From contig JASJZC010000005.1 in NCBI GenBank assembly GCA_037178855.1, positions 4,650,001 through 4,714,000 on the forward strand: a DNA stretch of 64,000 bases. Direction: 5' to 3'. The stretch's first letter is position 1. Every line of letters begins with the position of its first letter. Below, in pieces: positions 45,847 to 57,271 of the stretch. The DNA is from Oscheius sp. JU75. Its lineage: Eukaryota > Nematoda > Chromadorea > Rhabditida > Rhabditidae. The notes beneath the pieces are model-generated. The model saw nothing but the letters and a program-made list of their open reading frames with translations, did no database searches and was not told where the DNA came from. The position numbers and the translations under genes were made by a program.

Positions 45847-47333
45847 TCACGAGATGATATTACGTTTCTTCAAATCAGACCGTGCTTCTTTAATTTCCTG
45901 AATGAGCTCACTTCGTGCTTGAGCGCAGTCGTTGAAGGTAGCAACTCCGTAGCATACTGAGAACAACGCGTAAATCTAAATGGGAAATTAGTACAAACAA
46001 AGTGGAAAGCTTTCTGATTTTTTGACGTATTCTTTTTGGAATTGTGCAAACTTTAAATTGTTTTTGCCAGGCTGTGTTTTACCGTCGAAAAAAAAACTCG
46101 CCACAATTCAGTGTACGTTAGTTGATAAAAGTAAACACGAAAAAACGCCTAAAAATTAGTGAAATATAAGGCTATAGTGGCTATTTTGTACTGCGTCTGT
46201 TAAATAGCGGATATTCGCTATTCAGCATGTTTGAATACTCGAGATGGTCCAGTTTTCGAAGTTCCTGAGCAAAAGTTTGATTGTTTGATACTTTCCGATG
46301 TTTTTTGTTTTTAACTTCATTTCCGAGCTCTAAGCATAAAAGACACCACTGGTATCAAAAAGAGATGATAAATCTATTTTTAGAGTAGAAAATCCCTCCA
46401 AAGCCAAATTAGCCAATAGTAAAGTTTTCGCTATCGTTTTGATGGCACATAGGTTGTTTAAGGCCTAATGCTCGATCAAGAGACGAATGTCATGAAATCT
46501 TTCCAAAAAATGTCAACTTCAGGAAAACAGGAAATCTTTGGGAACATTGTAGCTTTCAGAAAGCACTTCCGGGGTTCCTTTAACATTTTGTACGACTTGA
46601 CTCAGCTAAGTCATGCAGACTAGACAAAAGAGTTCGTTGTTTCAATCTTGTGTGAATGTTTTGCAAAAAAAAAAATCAGTCAGTAGAAGCATCGAACTTG
46701 GGCCAATACCGTGTTCTATAACACAACTGGCGGTTTCGCAGCTCCTCCACTAGCTGAAGTTTCCTTTTACAGTTGACTTGTCTCTTTGTCTCTTGACATG
46801 AAATGACTCGTCAGCTGTTTTGGGTATTGTTGTTGACAGGCAATTGTGCGGACACCACTGCGCTCTAGTAAAGAAAACATCTAGTTCGATATGCCCAAAA
46901 GTCTGTTTGTATCTGTCTGAAGCCCTAATTGCCAATTACTCAGTTACTATTTGGCAGCAATTACTGAGCTGTATTCGTTGTTTTTAAATAGAATTGCACA
47001 AAAGCCCAAACAAAAAAATTAGACATGTTATACTGTGTCTAAAGTAACCGAAAAACGTGTTTTGACTGTTTTGGTGACGTAGTACGGTATCTTCCAGCCC
47101 TTGTAAAACAAAAATGCTAAACTCACTCCAAGACATATCACTGAATATACTGGAGCCTGTAAACGACAAAATATTAAAAAAAAAAACAACAAGCTTACGT
47201 AGAAGACGACATGGCGGAAGCAAGAGCAATCCGGCCCATACTGTAGAAGAGGAAGCCATTCCAAGACAATCGCCAACCATAAGACAGCAAGTGGCACGAC
47301 ATGTGAGGCGTATGTGATCAGTTGTGAAGTCAT
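45847..47333 (-). CDS. dpm3: DPM3, dolichol-phosphate mannose synthase subunit 3
   Basis: Small ER membrane protein that anchors the catalytic subunit DPM1 in dolichol-phosphate-mannose synthesis. Three exons: MTSQLITYASHVVPLAVLWL to HVVFY, then APVYSVICLG, then IYALFSVCYGVATFNDCAQA to the end. The joined sequence contains two membrane helices and the family signature GVATFNDC. The amphipathic tail ARSELIQEIKEARSDLKKRN corresponds to the DPM1-binding part. The length, about 97 residues, fits the family. The second intron (45976-47126) is 1151 bases, roughly 20-30 times the local norm, and is filled with non-coding sequence including a dispersed repeat. The ATG lies behind TTTTTCAG (about 47335), suggesting trans-splicing or a leader intron. 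Confidence 0.88.
46840..46980. repeat. dispersed repeat copy inside the DPM3 intron
   Basis: Contains the exact 20-mer TCTGTCTGAAGCCCTAATTG (46912-46931) shared with 7211-7230, followed by CCAATTACTCAGTTACTATT. Upstream words (GTGCGGACACCACTG near 46850) resemble those in the GPCR intron near 31506. Part of the same small repeat family. Confidence 0.55.
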
Positions 47334-47778
47334 TCTGAAAAACGAAAGCATACGTAGAAAATACTATTAGACATCTGGAATCACACTTCCGCTTGTAAAA
47401 GACAAACAATATTACGCAGGCACAAAATTATAATAGCAGCAGAACAAAGTTGGCATTCGTGCAAAGCTACGCCGAAAATTTTGCAAAATTAGGCGATGCG
47501 GCACAGGTCCCGAGACGAATTTCCTGCGCATCACGGAGACCAGCTCGGCTACGGTAGATCAGCTCGGCACAATATTATTTTGGGCCAGAAAGTTTTGCTG
47601 CTCCTTTTTCTGTTCTACTAGGCTTTCGTATTTTTGTGTTGACTGCTCATAATAGAAAAGAACATCGGTTTTGCGTACCGTGCGCTCGTCCTCGATTTGT
47701 GCTGGTTTCTCGGATATGATGTAAAATTCTTTGTATTTTCTCAAAGTTTTATTTATTCCCATCCGATTTCCAGAAAAC

Positions 47779-48321
47779 ATGGGAAAGCCGAAGGGAATCC
47801 GTACGGCTCGTAAGATGCGCAAGCACCACCAATCGCAAAGATGGTGTGACAAGGACTACAAGAAAGCCCATCTCGGAACCAGATGGAAGGCCAACCCTTT
47901 CGGAGGAGCTTCTCACGCTAAAGGAATTGTCCTGGAAAAGATGTGAGCTTCATTCTACATTTTTTTCAACAATTTACTTGCCGTGACCACGAACTTAACG
48001 TTTAATTTCAGCGGTGTTGAGGCCAAGCAGCCGAACTCTGCTATTCGCAAGTGCGTTCGTGTCCAGCTTATTAAGAACGGAAAGAAGATCACCGCTTTCG
48101 TACCCAATGACGGTTGCTTGAACTTTGTAGAAGTAAGTTATTTGTTTTTCCCATTACTAACGCTAGTATTACAGGAAAACGATGAGGTGCTTGTGTCTGG
48201 TTTCGGACGTTCCGGTCACGCCGTCGGAGATATTCCCGGTGTCCGCTTCAAGATCGTTAAGGTCGCTAACACTTCCCTGTCCGCCCTCTTCAAGGGAAAG
48301 AAGGAGAGACCTCGTTCGTAA
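47779..48321 (+). CDS. rps-23: 40S ribosomal protein S23 (uS12)
   Basis: Decoding-centre protein of the cytosolic small ribosomal subunit. Start [20 protein letters not shown], then [86 protein letters not shown], ending [10 protein letters not shown]. The sequence is nearly invariant across eukaryotes, including the KQPNSAIRK loop whose proline is hydroxylated in other species. Introns split the codon for the Ile of IGVEAK and follow NFVE. The start codon stands five bases behind TTTCCAG, a likely spliced-leader acceptor. Confidence 0.97.
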
Positions 48322-48524
48322 ATTTCTTGTTTTGTTGAACATAAACCATGTTGTAACTTACGAACAGAATTCCTCTTGTCGGCACGACATGTAGATCTTC
48401 GGTTTGTGGACGGTTGGCTACTGTAAACCGACGTTTTCCTTTTCGGCCGACGATTAAGCGATTAGCAGACTCAAACAGTGTCCCCACTGCCTCATTTCTT
48501 CGACAGCCTTTCACCCTCGCACCG

Positions 48525-48907
48525 ATGCGCTCCTTGCTGTATATCATTCTTGTTGTCTCTCTCGCTGCCCCTTGGGTCATCTACAAACGTAATCACAAAA
48601 AAAAACTTGTTTGTAAAGAGGAAACTGAGTGGGTAAATTCGACAGGAGTGGAAGACGATCTAGAGCTGTCTGGAAAACGAAATAGAAGGGATATTGCTAT
48701 TGACCCAGATCTTCGGCAACCAATTATTTATCTGGGCGTAAGTTCAGTCTTTGAATACGCAGATATTACTTTCAGGTGAAATCGAACGATACTAAGTTCA
48801 TCGACGACGGCGATTTCGAAATCGTATCTGACTTGTTGTCCAAACAAGAACTGCAGGAAGTAAAAAAACGAATAATGGAGACTTGCAATGCCCTCAACAC
48901 TAATTGA
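48525..48907 (+). CDS. small signal-anchored protein, unrecognised
   Basis: Two exons joined by a 39-base intron give about 115 residues. The N-terminus MRSLLYIILVVSLAAPWVIY is a signal peptide or signal anchor. It is followed by a basic stop-transfer-like stretch (KRNHKKK), two Asn-x-Ser/Thr sites (WVNST, SNDT), a basic RNRR site that a furin-like protease could cut, PIIYLGVKSNDTKFIDDGDF and a C-terminal helix (KQELQEVKKRIMETCNALNT). I do not recognise a family. It starts about 200 bases after the RPS23 stop on the same strand. Confidence 0.6.
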
Positions 48908-49496
48908 AACCGACACTGTTTCCGATAAAGATATCTGTTACGTCATAAAGGTCAGGCTTACGACAAAGCTCGGTCTCAATGCAGCAAGTACTCAAAGACT
49001 CGTGAAGATGATAATCACAATCGATCGGAAAGGAACTAATGAATCCCAGACAAAATGCCGAAGTTCAGATGGTTGGGACGGAAGACAGCACACAGTCTCA
49101 GTTTAACATATAGAAAAAGTTTGACGTGTTAGCTAAAGCTCCCACCTTGTAGAGACACTTTAATTGCCTAGTATTCAACTTGACTTAAACGCATCGAAAG
49201 CCAACATGGCTTGAAAGATCCTGTCGAGTCTTTTCAACTTTCAAAAAAAAACACCAGCTGAAGACCATTTGGTAGCTCGCTTATGCTGTTCGCCTCCGAC
49301 AAACACAGATCAGGTAATTCTACTCTCTACAAAGTTTGTTCTCCTGTCGCACTGTATTTTAGTCCCATTTTACCCATGTATTTGTACTTTCTCCATAAAT
49401 GCGACACTTTTGGTTACCTTTCGCTATCCACCAAGACTAAAATCTGGGGGAGTCCCGAGTAATCCAGATCAGAATACTCTAAGAATTTAGTCTGAG
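48908..49496. other. intergenic flank of the LINE insertion
   Basis: No supported gene. The sequence TTAGTCTGAG at 49487-49496 is the left copy of the target-site duplication. Confidence 0.5.
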
Positions 49497-52457
49497 TTGC
49501 TCGCCTAGAAGAACGTTGCTTCCTAATTGCTCTGCTGAATTTGAAGAAGAAGATCTACTTCGACAATTTGCAAGTGGAATACCTTCTACTTTCCACCACT
49601 AGAGGGCAACCATCTATTTCGTCTACGAGGTACGCCTGGGAACGCGTAGACTAACCCATACCAATGACCAAAAGCCGATTTCTCACTATTGGAGCTATTA
49701 ACGCCAGAACATTGTCTTCAACCGCACGACAGATTGAATTGGATGAGGCCTTGGAAAAGTTCAACTGCGACATCCTCGTTGTATCGGAAGCTAGAATTAC
49801 CAGAAAAGGATCTTTCACATTCACATCTTCGCAAAGGATAGTGTTTCACTCTGGTGGCCGAACTACTGCCCATGGTATAGCCTTCGTTACCACCCCAGAA
49901 GTCGGAAAGGCTGCTGATTTTTATCCTAGGAACGACCGTATAGCCGCACTTCATTTGAAAACGGAAAAGGTTTACATTATCGGATGCTATGCTCCTACAA
50001 GCACCTATACAGATGATGAGTACGATAGTTTTCTTGAGCAAATTGAACAGGAAATAAGGAAATGCCCAAAGAACGCTACCCCATTCATAGCAGGAGATTT
50101 CAATGCCAAGATCCAACGACGTGACGGAAATGAAAAATCAGTAGGAAAATACTGTGGAGGAGACGGAAATCAACGTGGGACAATGCTTACCGAATTTGCT
50201 ATGAGAAATGATATGAAAATATGGAATACTATGTTTCGAAGGAAGAAGAGCAAACTGTGGACTTGGAGGAGCCCAAACGGACAAGTTTTCAATCAAATTG
50301 ACTTCATGCTGTCGTCTACAAGAATCAAAGTGGTCAACTGTTTTACCCATAGATCCTTCCAATTTGATTCTGATCATCGGCTTATCGTTGCTCACGTCAA
50401 AACTACTCTAATTCAAAGGAAGAGGAGGATGCCTAAACCACACTTACGATTCAATAGGAGACAATATGTTAACAACGTCCAGCTGCTTGGTGAACCTCAA
50501 ACCCCATTTGCAGATTCTGCTACTAATTCATACACAATACTACGTGCATATACAGAAACGGCTGCTTCGAACTGCTGGCAAGACATTCCTAAAATCAAAT
50601 GGATAAGCGATCATACCAAGGACCTCCTGGCCAGAAGACACTTTTTCAAGGGAAAACCTCTGATGGCTCACGAATACAAAAATGCTTGTTCTCTAGCACG
50701 GGTTGAATTACAAAAGGACATTGCTAAAAGGAAAGAAGAGAGGATAAAAGAAGCTATCATTCATGGAAAAGGAATAAAAGACGCAATAAGATCAACGGCT
50801 CACAAGAAGACATTGTTGATGATGGAGGATCCAGCAACATGTACTAAGTCACAACGCTTCACCTGTAAGATGGTCAAACAATACTACGACAATCTGTTCC
50901 GAAGCTCAATTCCACTGAATCTCTACATACGACCGTCAGATGAATCATTGCCCCCTTTCACAACGGAGGAAGCTCGATACGCTCTCAAATCCTTGAAGTT
51001 AGGACACTCCCCAGGTCCCGATAATATTCTCCCTGACATGTTGAGTCTGGCATCGGAACAACTCTCTCCAGTAGTTGCTGCTTTACTCAATGGCCTTTCA
51101 CGTGGAGATGATGTTCCAACTGGACTCTGTGAATCTTGGATGAAACTGATACATAAAGGAGGAAGCTCTGAAGAATTGGGAAATTTTCGACCTATATCGC
51201 TACTATCCACTGTCTTGAAGGCGTGCACAAAAGCCATTTTGATGAGGATGCTAAGGAATCTTGATGAATTCGAAGACTATAGTCAAAGCGGCTTTCGCAA
51301 AGGTTTTTCAACGATGGATCATGTTCATGCTGTCAAGCAAATCGCCGAAAGATGCACAGAATATTCAACTCCTATCTACTTCGCATTTGTCGACTTCTGC
51401 AAAGCTTTTGACTCTATCGAATGGAATGCAGTCTGGAGCACACTGTCATCGGCTGGAGTCAAAAAGGAATTAGTGATTATGCTACAACGAATATACGAAT
51501 CCTCGAACACGTTCGTTATTGTCAACAAGGAAAAAGTAGATGTGGACTTCCGGAAAGGAATACGCCAAGGAGATACTCTCTCTCCTCTGTTGTTCAACTG
51601 CGTACTCAGGAGTATTATTCGCTCAATCGACTGGGAAGAGAATGGAATAAAAATTGATGGAAGACGGCTGACAAGTCTAGAATACGCAGACGACGTTACC
51701 ATTGTCGGAAAATCTCGACCCGAACTGGAGAAAATGCTCCGAAAACTGATGGATGCAGCCGAGCAAGTTGGCCTACGAATTAACGACAAGAAGACGATTC
51801 TGCTTACGAACTGTACTACAACAAGGACACCCATCTCAGTCAATGGTCTGAACTTTGCCTTCAAAGACGAAGTGAAATACCTCGGAGTCTCAATTTCTCT
51901 CCCATTGGACCACCATAGGGAGATTGATTGCGCTGTCAGAAGAGGATGGTTGGCATGGAGTCAACAAGCAAAGTGGTTAACAGATAGAACTATTCCCATG
52001 GACAAACGACGCCACCTTTTCAACTCCTGTATCACTCCAGTGGTCACCTATGGCTGTGAAACTTGGACGCTCAAGGAACAAGATAGGGAACGTCTGAAAG
52101 TCGCTCAAAGAAAAATGGAGCGAAGAATGCTGAAGATTACAAGGATGAATCGATGGAATAACGATAGAGTGAGAAATATTACCAGAGTCAAAGATTGGGT
52201 GAAAGTAGCTGACCGACTGAAACTTGCCTGGGCTCACAGGATTACGCAGATGCCTCAGGATAGATGGACACGTGCTACCACGACTTGGATTCCTTACGAC
52301 AGGAAAAGACTTAGAGGACAACCACCGCCAAGATGGAGAGATTTTTTGAAGCAAAATTTTGATAGATGCTGGTGGAATGCCCCAAGTGAAGATTGGAAAC
52401 GAGTCATTGACCATCATAGATAATTCTACGATTTGGAACAATAAATAAATAAATAAA
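49497..52457 (+). mobile_element. intact non-LTR retrotransposon, RTE-like, with target-site duplication
   Basis: An element of about 2.96 kb bounded by TTAGTCTGAG at 49487-49496 and again at 52458-52467. It has a leader of about 170 bases, one long open frame (49664-52423) and an (AATA)n 3' tail (about 52438-52457). These are the features of a RTE-type LINE inserted on the + strand: short simple-repeat tail, single ORF, no RNase H. The clean duplication and uninterrupted frame suggest a recent insertion. Confidence 0.85.
49664..52423 (+). CDS. LINE endonuclease/reverse transcriptase polyprotein, 919 aa
   Basis: Encodes the enzyme that nicks target DNA and copies the element RNA. Residues 1-250 form an APE-type endonuclease: TIGAINARTLSS, DILVVSEARI, AGDFNAKI (near residue 144), FNQIDFMLSS and SDHRLIVAH (near 238). 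The reverse transcriptase covers about residues 430-720: LGNFRPISLLSTVLKACTKA, SGFRKGFSTMDHVHAV, YFAFVDFCKAFDSIEWN (near 573), GIRQGDTLSPLLFNCVL, LEYADDVTIVG (catalytic YADD near 672) and VKYLGVSIS. The C-terminal part, with RRMLKITRMNRWNNDRVRN and RGQPPPRWRDFLKQNFDRC, is typical of RTE-like elements. All catalytic motifs are present and there is no stop or frameshift, so the protein could be functional. The start ATG at 49664 is the first in frame. Confidence 0.92.
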   Translation: MTKSRFLTIGAINARTLSSTARQIELDEALEKFNCDILVVSEARITRKGSFTFTSSQRIVFHSGGRTTAHGIAFVTTPEVGKAADFYPRNDRIAALHLKTEKVYIIGCYAPTSTYTDDEYDSFLEQIEQEIRKCPKNATPFIAGDFNAKIQRRDGNEKSVGKYCGGDGNQRGTMLTEFAMRNDMKIWNTMFRRKKSKLWTWRSPNGQVFNQIDFMLSSTRIKVVNCFTHRSFQFDSDHRLIVAHVKTTLIQRKRRMPKPHLRFNRRQYVNNVQLLGEPQTPFADSATNSYTILRAYTETAASNCWQDIPKIKWISDHTKDLLARRHFFKGKPLMAHEYKNACSLARVELQKDIAKRKEERIKEAIIHGKGIKDAIRSTAHKKTLLMMEDPATCTKSQRFTCKMVKQYYDNLFRSSIPLNLYIRPSDESLPPFTTEEARYALKSLKLGHSPGPDNILPDMLSLASEQLSPVVAALLNGLSRGDDVPTGLCESWMKLIHKGGSSEELGNFRPISLLSTVLKACTKAILMRMLRNLDEFEDYSQSGFRKGFSTMDHVHAVKQIAERCTEYSTPIYFAFVDFCKAFDSIEWNAVWSTLSSAGVKKELVIMLQRIYESSNTFVIVNKEKVDVDFRKGIRQGDTLSPLLFNCVLRSIIRSIDWEENGIKIDGRRLTSLEYADDVTIVGKSRPELEKMLRKLMDAAEQVGLRINDKKTILLTNCTTTRTPISVNGLNFAFKDEVKYLGVSISLPLDHHREIDCAVRRGWLAWSQQAKWLTDRTIPMDKRRHLFNSCITPVVTYGCETWTLKEQDRERLKVAQRKMERRMLKITRMNRWNNDRVRNITRVKDWVKVADRLKLAWAHRITQMPQDRWTRATTTWIPYDRKRLRGQPPPRWRDFLKQNFDRCWWNAPSEDWKRVIDHHR

Positions 52458-52612
52458 TTAGTCTGAGGGCCACATCGGGCTGCGCTAGTGCTCTTCGGAG
52501 CGATCAAATTAGATATTAGAGAAAAATCCGGCACAATCCGTCTCCAATTTGATAAAAATAAAGTATGGCCGTTCTTCAGAATCTTCTTATCGTGTTCGTC
52601 TCTTTGCATTCC

Positions 52613-54084
52613 TTAATAGACGTTCGTTTGACGGCATACTCTCTTCTCACGATGACTCTTTGAGTTGACCAGAACAGACTCGACAGTTCGCAAACGTCCT
52701 CGTTGGCAAGAAGGGACGATAGAAGGAAAGAATCCGAAATCAACTGATGTCTTTTTGGGTTCGTCTATCGTCCTAATAGGAATTCACACGGTTCAAGTCT
52801 TAATGAAAATGGTGAGAACTTACCGAGAAGTGGTCGGCTTCTGTCTTGTCCAGATTCCTGTCATCCGAATGTTGAAAATGGCTCGTTCGAATGCACTGCA
52901 TGTAGATAACCGTGTGGACCTTGAACTCCCAGCCGATGTATGTCTTTCCAGTCGCTCATCTCGTCCAGTTGATCTGCTCTGTTCCATCTAGTTACAAATT
53001 CGATGCTGGATGCAGTCGTGAAGGCCTTTAACCACACCGGTGAATGACAGCCGGAAGACCCTTTCAATTGGGCAGCTTGTCCCGGTCAGAATCAGGTCGG
53101 CTAAGAAAATAAGATCCGTATTCGACTTGGCCAGAAGAAGTAACTTACCTCTACGCTACTCTCTTCGTGACGGCCGGTTCCACGTAGGCCTCATCGGCAC
53201 TGTGGCGTCCTCAGTCGCAGTCGACCGGCGTATTAGGCTGGAAGATGCAGAAGAACCGGTGACTGGCTGGACGAGGCTTTTTGAGGGCACGGCATCCTCA
53301 CTGCTGCTGCTGTTGGGTGAACCCCTCTTCCTAGACTTGGACGACAGCGGAGAGGCTGAAGAGAGGATCCGGAGAGAAGCTGTGGACGGGGAAGAGAATG
53401 GACCAGATGGTGTGGCTTCTCGCGACTCTTCACACACTGGAAAACACCAAATTCGTTCTTCTAATTCTTGTCATTTTTAGGTATTCTCGGACTCATCGAA
53501 TTGGGAGGTTTTTTTTTTAGACAGGTAAGCTCTTTTTGGTATTGTTCCGTGCGCTGGTATTCTGGGAGACTACATATGTTGACGAAGCGGCAGCGTCGAA
53601 GGGGTCGGACTCGTAGGAGTAATCGTCTTCATCCTCCACATGGTCATCTTCCCCCTCTTCCTCCTGCTCCATTCGTCTTGGTAGACTTCTGGAGACAACT
53701 CCCGAGATGGAGACGAAATTGCTAGTCCGGAAGAGTCCAGTAGAGAGCTGCCGTGCTCGTTGACCGGCAAGGTCTGGGCGCACTGGAATATAGGTTTAGA
53801 ATTTAGGAAGCTTGGGAATCACTAAAGGTCTTGGCGCGCTCCTCGGCTTCTCCTGCGTTGGTAGAAAAGACGTCGTTCTACAGCTGGCAGCCCGACGGAA
53901 CAGGAGAAGTAGTCCTTGGGTCCTTTTCACTGGCTTCAGAGGCTTCATCATCGGCTCGAATGGAGGAGGCTGACAAAGTGGGCTCAAAGGCAGGAGACGT
54001 TGTGTCATCGGCGGAGTACTCATCGTCCACGGCTCGGAGGTTGGGAGTCTGGGTGAATGGGATTAGGAGGGAAATACGAAACAT
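52613..54084 (-). CDS. Ser/Glu/Asp-rich protein, unrecognised (model incomplete)
   Basis: Several minus-strand exons with biased composition. The 3' part is the clearest: SRSTGRDERLERHTSAGSSR, then a good donor and acceptor, then RTIDEPKKTSVDFGFFPSIV and SHREKRVCRQTNVY with a stop at 52613-52615. Upstream are a Ser-rich block (KSRKRGSPNSSSSEDAVPSK), an acidic block (EQEEEGEDDHVEDEDDYSYE) and an N-terminal block (AVDDEYSADDTTSPAFEPT) that can start at the ATG at 54084. Frames change between blocks, and I could not place every junction. Two frames are open across 53570-53780. It is probably one disordered protein, but may be two genes. No family recognised. Confidence 0.4.
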
Positions 54085-54892
54085 CTATTTCCTTGTTATC
54101 CAATCTGGGAAGATACGGAGAGACAAGTGCTGGGGAAGCAGGCCCGAAAGAAGTGCCGGACAAGGAGCCAGAAGGACAAATTGTACACACGGATTATATC
54201 CTATTTTTACAAATCCAATTTTTTTTTACGAGGACGTGGAAAAGACAGAATGACTGTAAAATCGTCCTTTTGTCATGTGTTGCGTCTGGAAGACTAGTTG
54301 TATTTTGGAACAGAAGACGGAAAGACATTCTGATTGAAGAATCTTCTTCAAAGAGAATGAAAGATACCCTCATGAAGAGGTCTAAAAAGGCGAGATGCAA
54401 TCCACGTTGCAGCGTTCTGGACGACTGAATGGGACTTATTGTTGTACGTAGAAAACAGCTCGGTCTCTCGGATTTTTCAGCGAATCCGTTGAGATACACT
54501 GTTGTTCTTTGTAGATGCCTTTTCCGAACTTTCTTTTTCTTTACAAACAGCAACGTGTGATATTCACATCCTCTCGATGAAAAACTGTTCTGCGTTTCGA
54601 AAAGCTCTCTATTGGTGCCTGTTTTTGTAGACTCCTGTATAACGTGTCACGCGCCCGAATTCGACCCTTCCTGCTCGGATCGCCGGGACATCTTTTTCTT
54701 CTTTCCCTAATCGGGTGTCTTCTTTTTCTCTTCTTTTTTCCCGTTCTTTGCTCGCCACTAAAAAGCTGACTCGTCCGTATATAATGTGTCCCTGCAGCTG
54801 CTGCGCAGCTGTGTTTATATGTCTGTCACACGCCATTTTTGCTCTTGGTTTCTCTTTTCCTCTCATCGGTTCGTTTCATAACGCTTCTTAGT
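54085..54892. other. intergenic region upstream of SLC37
   Basis: Pyrimidine-rich sequence with no supported gene. The minus-strand frames at 54194-54553 and 54609-54866 lack domains and splice support. A CAGCTGCTGCGCAGCTG palindrome-like stretch lies near 54796. Confidence 0.4.
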
Positions 54893-56770
54893 ATGTTTCG
54901 TCCCACTGAAAGAGGCCAAGATGTCCAGCGAACAATAGTCTCCCAGAAAATTGGCGTGTTTCTCATTACTTTCTGCGCGTAAGTTTTTTTTTATTGTACC
55001 TAGTTTAGTTTGAATTTTAGATATGCCCTAATTCACGCTAGTCGAAAGACGTTATCTACTGTAAAGCCGTCTTTGATCGAAACCTGGACGAGAAATGACA
55101 CAGCTCATGGGACGCCCATCTTCCCTTCAACCCAAGCAGCCTCTGAATTTCTGGCCTTACTCGATGCCTCGTTTCTCTTCGCATATGCTGCGGTATGTAC
55201 AACTTTATACGCTCGCTATGCCAATTTGATTCAGGGATTATTCTTTGGAGGAATGTTGGGAGATATCTATGATCCACGCGTCGTGCTTTGCATAGGAATG
55301 TGGCTCTCGTCCATTGCAGTATGTGTCCCTCATGGCTCGTTTCAGAATTGTTTTAGACTTTTGCATTTGGTACACTTACCGAGTACTTCCACATCTACAG
55401 TCCGACTGTGTATTTCATTCTATGGACGGCCTCTGGTCTTTTTCAATCTGTCGCGTGGCCCACCGAGGTATAGATATTCCGAATTTCCTTCCTTAGATCC
55501 TACTTTAGATCGCCATTATGGCCAAATGGTTTGGGCACAGCTGTAGAGGAGCTGTCATGGGATTATGGTCAGCTTGTGCAAGTGTAGGCAACATTATTGG
55601 TACTCTGATTGCGAGCAAAATGGTTCTTGTCGGCTACGAGGTGATTTTAGTTCATAACTTTATGAAAAAAGTATATATTTGCAGTATGCGTTCGCTGTCA
55701 ACAGTGTCGCTCTATTCGTCTTTACCTTTGTTGTATTTTTCAAGCTGTCCTCATCGCCTCCAGGAACCCTCCAAATAGAACCTGATTGGAATACCAACAC
55801 CGTCATAGAAGTCCGACAAGGCGAAGAGACTCGTCGCGGCGCGATCAGTTTCTGCACGGCTTGTAAACTTCCAGGTGTTATTCCGGTGATTCGTCTTGCT
55901 TTTTGTTTATTCATCCGATTTCAGTACTCGCTATCCTATGCCTGCTTAAAAATGGTCAACTATGGTTTCTTCTTTTGGTTGCCATTCTACTTAGCTTCAC
56001 ATTTCAAATGTAACCTGTGCCCTATCCATCATCTAGTTCTCATTTCCAGGGCCAGAATCTACTGCCGATGCTCTTAGTACGTGGTACGACGTTGGAGGAA
56101 TTGTGGCTGCTGTCATAGCCGGTGCAGTTAGCGACCGCTTCAAAAGTCGAACGCCTATTATTTTCGCCATGCTTCTCTGCTCATCGGTATCCCTATACCT
56201 TTTTTCAAGTGAGTTCCATTATTTACTTGCAACATTTGGTTTAGATGCACCTCCTTCGCCTTTCATCAATACAGCCTTGCTCGTCGTCACAGGATTTTTT
56301 ATTGGTGGACCTGCTAACCTCATTTCCGGTGCAGTTGCAGCAGATCTAGGACGTGCTCCTGAAATCCGAGGAAATGAAGAAGCGTTGAGTACCGTCACTG
56401 GAATTGTTGACGGTGAGTTCGTTCTTTTTTATTGTCATGCCAAAAAAAAGTGTGTATGTAATTCCCAATATTTACAGGCACAGGAAGCATTGGGGCTGCC
56501 ATCGGCCAGCTTTTGATACCTGGAATTCAAACATGGTTCGGATGGGGAGCAGTCTTCGAGGGCTTCATCGTACTTGTATGATCTTCTGTCAAACATAGCC
56601 TATATTGTGTTTAGACGTTGTGTACAGCAGCTTGTCTACTCCCTCTCTTGATTGCCGATATTCGCCAGTATCGAAGACGGGCCGTATATTCCGAGCTTTC
56701 GATTGAGACAGCCCGTCACGACTTTGGAGATCAAGTATACGATGCTGATGAGAGTGCATTTGATATCTAG
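54893..56770 (+). CDS. slc37: SLC37-family sugar-phosphate/phosphate exchanger (MFS)
   Basis: Membrane antiporter of the organophosphate:phosphate exchange group; family members sit in the ER and exchange glucose 6-phosphate for phosphate. The start at 54893 gives MFRPTERGQDVQRTIVSQKI. Then come YALIHASRKTLSTVKPSLIE (family signature), ASEFLALLDASFLFAYAA and GLFFGGMLGDIYDPRVVLCI. Later exons give LKMVNYGFFFWLPFYLASHF, TADALSTWYDVGGIVAAVIA, GAVSDRFKSRTPIIFAMLLC, TGFFIGGPANLISGAVAADL, TVTGIVDGTGSIGAAIGQLL and WFGWGAVFEGFIVL. A large hydrophilic loop between the two six-helix halves (PPGTLQIEPDWNTNTVIEVR) fits the SLC37 layout. Ten or more short introns are removed. The C-terminal tail ends GDQVYDADESAFDI. 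SLC37A1/A2-like is most likely. Confidence 0.88.
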
Positions 56771-57271
56771 TAGCTCAATGTTGGTATTTTTACGGAGTTT
56801 GATAACGGGTCTTGTTTTTTTTTACTATGTACTATTCCAGAGTTTTACTACCATAAATTCTTATATCCTATCCTTTCTTCTGTTCGCGAGTCGTTACTCA
56901 CATTATGCTATTACTTCCCTTTTTCTATAATTCGATAGTTACAGTGGCGTGTTGGTCATTCGATACTTCGTTTGACCGCCCGATTTAGAGATAGTGTGGA
57001 GTGTTTGCGCTCTATGGCGTTGTTCTTATCAAATCACTCTAGAACGTTCACGAATACATTTAGGTTTACACTTTCCCCATTGTTTCATCTAACATCAAGT
57101 CCCTTCAAATTAATCGATTTTGAATCGCAGTTTGCTCTATTCGTGGCAATTTTGATCTTTGATCCTCTTTTGCACTTCCCCTGTTCGAATTTGCTGACAT
57201 GCCGCACGGATTTTGCCTCCGTTTAACCTTCCTCCCCCTATTTTTTCTTCAAAGAACTTGCATTGTTCAGA
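56771..57271. other. intergenic region before transketolase
   Basis: AT-rich 3' flank of SLC37. No gene seen. It ends in GTTCAG two bases before the transketolase start, a candidate spliced-leader acceptor. Confidence 0.45.

Noticed and set aside
49718-50116. Minus-strand frames across the LINE
   Set aside because: Shadows of the 919-codon endonuclease/RT frame.
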